A DNA stretch of 64,000 nucleotides. It comes from Planctomycetota bacterium. Lineage in GTDB: Bacteria > Planctomycetota > Planctomycetia > Pirellulales > Pirellulaceae. The stretch is taken from positions 186,001 to 250,000 of the forward strand of contig JAPLNI010000025.1 in the NCBI GenBank assembly GCA_026692865.1, given 5' to 3'. Below the pieces are notes generated by a model. The model worked only from the letters and a program-made list of their open reading frames with translations, ran no database searches and was not told the DNA's origin. A program made the translations under genes and the position numbers. Positions 62,455-64,000 of the stretch are shown one piece after another (positions within the stretch are counted from its first letter, which is position 1; every line of letters starts with the position of its first letter).

Positions 62455-63612
62455 ATGGCAAACTCACTCAGCGATCTTCCTCTGCAGCCGAAGCCGACGG
62501 CGGCGTACTTGCACGTCCCGTTTTGTCATCGCCGATGCCCGTACTGTAGTTTTACCGTAGTTGCCGACCGACAAGACTGGATGGAACGTTACGTAAATGC
62601 TGTGACGGTTGAGCTAAGCCTCTTGAACACGGCTCGGCCCATGAACACCATTTTCATCGGGGGCGGAACGCCGACCTTACTGCCGCATGATCTCTTACAA
62701 AGGTTTCTTGATTCGATTGCTCATTGGCTTCCGATAGATACCGCTCGCGGCGAGTGGACGATTGAAGCAAATCCAAATGATGTTTCGGATGAGCTTTGCA
62801 AATTGCTACGTCAATCTGGCGTCAATCGGGTTAGTTTGGGCGGTCAATCGTTTCAGGATACAAAGCTGATTATGCTTGGTCGCGATCATCGCGGAGGGCA
62901 GCTTCAGCAGGCGATTCGAATCGCATCCCGGTGGTTCGATGAAGTCTCGGTCGATTTGATTTTTGGTGTTCCAGGCGAGACGATTGATCACTGGCGAAGC
63001 GATCTCGACTGCGCTGTCGAGCTACCAATCACCCATGTTTCAACCTACGGTTTGACTTATGAAAAGGGAGCTCGCTATTGGAGTCGATTGCAAAGAGGTG
63101 ACATTGTGGCTGTCTCCGAAGAAGTCGAATTGGAGATGTACACGACTGCAATCGAGAATTTAAGCCAGGCCGGATTCGAACACTATGAAGTCTCTAATTT
63201 CTCGCTGCCTGGATCTTCGTGTAGGCACAATGAAACGTATTGGAACGGCGAGCCTTGGTATGCATTTGGACCAGGGGCTGCGAGTTTTGTTGATGGTGTG
63301 CGACGCGTCAATCATCGAAGCACAGGGACCTATTTGAAGCGGATAGAATCCGGCGAGTCGCCAATCGCTGAAGAAGATGTTTTGGACTGGGAAACATGGA
63401 CTCGAGAACGATTTGTTTTTGGAATGCGAAAACGAAAAGGGGTCGGATGGGAATGTCTGGTGAACGTTGGAAAATGCGAAACGATCGAGACGATACAGCG
63501 TCAGATCAAACTGCACGTCCAAGATGGATGGCTTGAGTGGTGCGATGGTCACATAAAAATGACGACCAAAGCCTTGCCAGTCAGTGACGGCTTGTGGAAA
63601 GATTATCTGTAG
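62455..63612 (+). CDS. hemW: HemW-like radical SAM protein
   Basis: A 385-residue radical SAM protein of the HemN/HemW type. The iron-sulfur motif is PFCHRRCPYCSF, with IGGGTPTLLP and ANPNDVSDE (SAM binding) after it. It lacks the extra N-terminal part of HemN, so HemW, a heme chaperone, is more likely than a coproporphyrinogen oxidase. It is convergent with hisB. Confidence 0.9.
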   Translation: MANSLSDLPLQPKPTAAYLHVPFCHRRCPYCSFTVVADRQDWMERYVNAVTVELSLLNTARPMNTIFIGGGTPTLLPHDLLQRFLDSIAHWLPIDTARGEWTIEANPNDVSDELCKLLRQSGVNRVSLGGQSFQDTKLIMLGRDHRGGQLQQAIRIASRWFDEVSVDLIFGVPGETIDHWRSDLDCAVELPITHVSTYGLTYEKGARYWSRLQRGDIVAVSEEVELEMYTTAIENLSQAGFEHYEVSNFSLPGSSCRHNETYWNGEPWYAFGPGAASFVDGVRRVNHRSTGTYLKRIESGESPIAEEDVLDWETWTRERFVFGMRKRKGVGWECLVNVGKCETIETIQRQIKLHVQDGWLEWCDGHIKMTTKALPVSDGLWKDYL

Positions 63613-63670
63613 ACCGCCAAGCGGTAGTTCTCGGTAGGCAGATAATATTCAAGTCTGCGGAGTGGCGTGG

Positions 63671-64000
63671 CTAAGAGTTCAGGGTGCCCTTGCTGCTTGG
63701 GACGCCTGTTTGACGAGGGTCGACTTCGATGGCCAGACGTAGCGATCTTGCGACCGACTTGAAGATGGCCTCTGCAATATGGTGGCTGTTGCGACCGTAG
63801 TGCAAAAGTATGTGAAGATTGCAAAGCGCGTTTGCAGAAAATGCTTGCCAGAAATCTTCTATTAGCTCGGAATCAAAGTCGCCGATTTTCGGGGCGGGGA
63901 TTGGAGCTGTAAAAACGAGATAGTTTCTTCCCGAAAGATCTATTGCGGTAGTGACTAACGTTTCTTCCATCGGTAGGGTCAGGTGACCATATCGTCGGAT
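63671..64000 (-). CDS. hisB: imidazoleglycerol-phosphate dehydratase, C-terminal part (cut by window edge)
   Basis: The frame stays open to the right edge, so the gene starts outside. Visible parts: [15 protein letters not shown], then [25 protein letters not shown], and [15 protein letters not shown], which includes a metal-binding His pair. This is the C-terminal half of HisB (histidine synthesis). An ATG at 63970 exists but is inside the conserved MEETLV motif and should not be the start. Confidence 0.93.
   Translation of the reverse strand: MRRYGHLTLPMEETLVTTAIDLSGRNYLVFTAPIPAPKIGDFDSELIEDFWQAFSANALCNLHILLHYGRNSHHIAEAIFKSVARSLRLAIEVDPRQTGVPSSKGTLNS

Overview
The window looks like a chromosomal segment of a planctomycete, probably of the Pirellulaceae/Rhodopirellula type. 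The evidence is protein content: an SHD1-domain secreted protein, a PEP-CTERM protein, a PilM protein fused to a PilN-like part, an ABC permease fused to a CPBP protease, SelA-like and CehA-like proteins, and mostly short operons interrupted by many palindromic intergenic repeats. Base composition looks close to 50% GC. No rRNA, tRNA, CRISPR array, integrase or transposase gene was recognised.

Layout. 1-4.6 kb: end of an unidentified gene, then an NRPS-like adenylation/carrier protein fused to an alpha/beta-hydrolase domain, a second hydrolase and a phosphopantetheinyl transferase. This set resembles the carrier/ligase/hydrolase genes that accompany exosortase-A loci and is the best candidate for an unusual system here. 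4.6-8.7 kb: phosphoesterase, tsaB, receiver-like protein, thioredoxin. 8.9-14.4 kb: SelA-like protein without the PLP lysine, DnaJ-type chaperone, CehA/McbA-like protein without metal ligands, histidine kinase. 14.4-22.6 kb (minus strand): pilM/pilN fusion, two membrane-anchored pilus-like proteins, tsaD, a possible small gene and nagB, read as one run. 22.8-33 kb: GH38-like protein, SDR dehydrogenase, infA, RlmM-like methyltransferase, SMP-30 protein, GT9 glycosyltransferase, typA. 33-45 kb: glmS, hypotheticals, nucleoside hydrolase, trpD, SHD1 protein, TrkA-C-like and CE15-like pair, pseudo-receiver, lysS. 45-55.5 kb: ABC exporter with protease fusion, rpsO-pnp, ankyrin protein, PEP-CTERM protein. 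56-61 kb: purC between inverted repeats, then the fatty-acid cluster rpmF-fabD-fabG-acpP-fabF. 61-64 kb: csrA with a sigma-factor gene, hemW, and the end of hisB at the right edge.

Intergenic DNA is unusually rich in repeats: (i) a MITE-like family, two copies with clear terminal inverted repeats and three related hairpin modules; (ii) a roughly 103-bp element with 19-bp inverted ends flanking purC in opposite orientations; (iii) a 58-bp unit present twice; (iv) several single long palindromes. One element of family (i) appears to supply the last codons and the stop of the sigma-factor gene.

All functional calls come from reading motifs; no database search was run. Start codons were adjusted where a better ribosome site or family length supported it.
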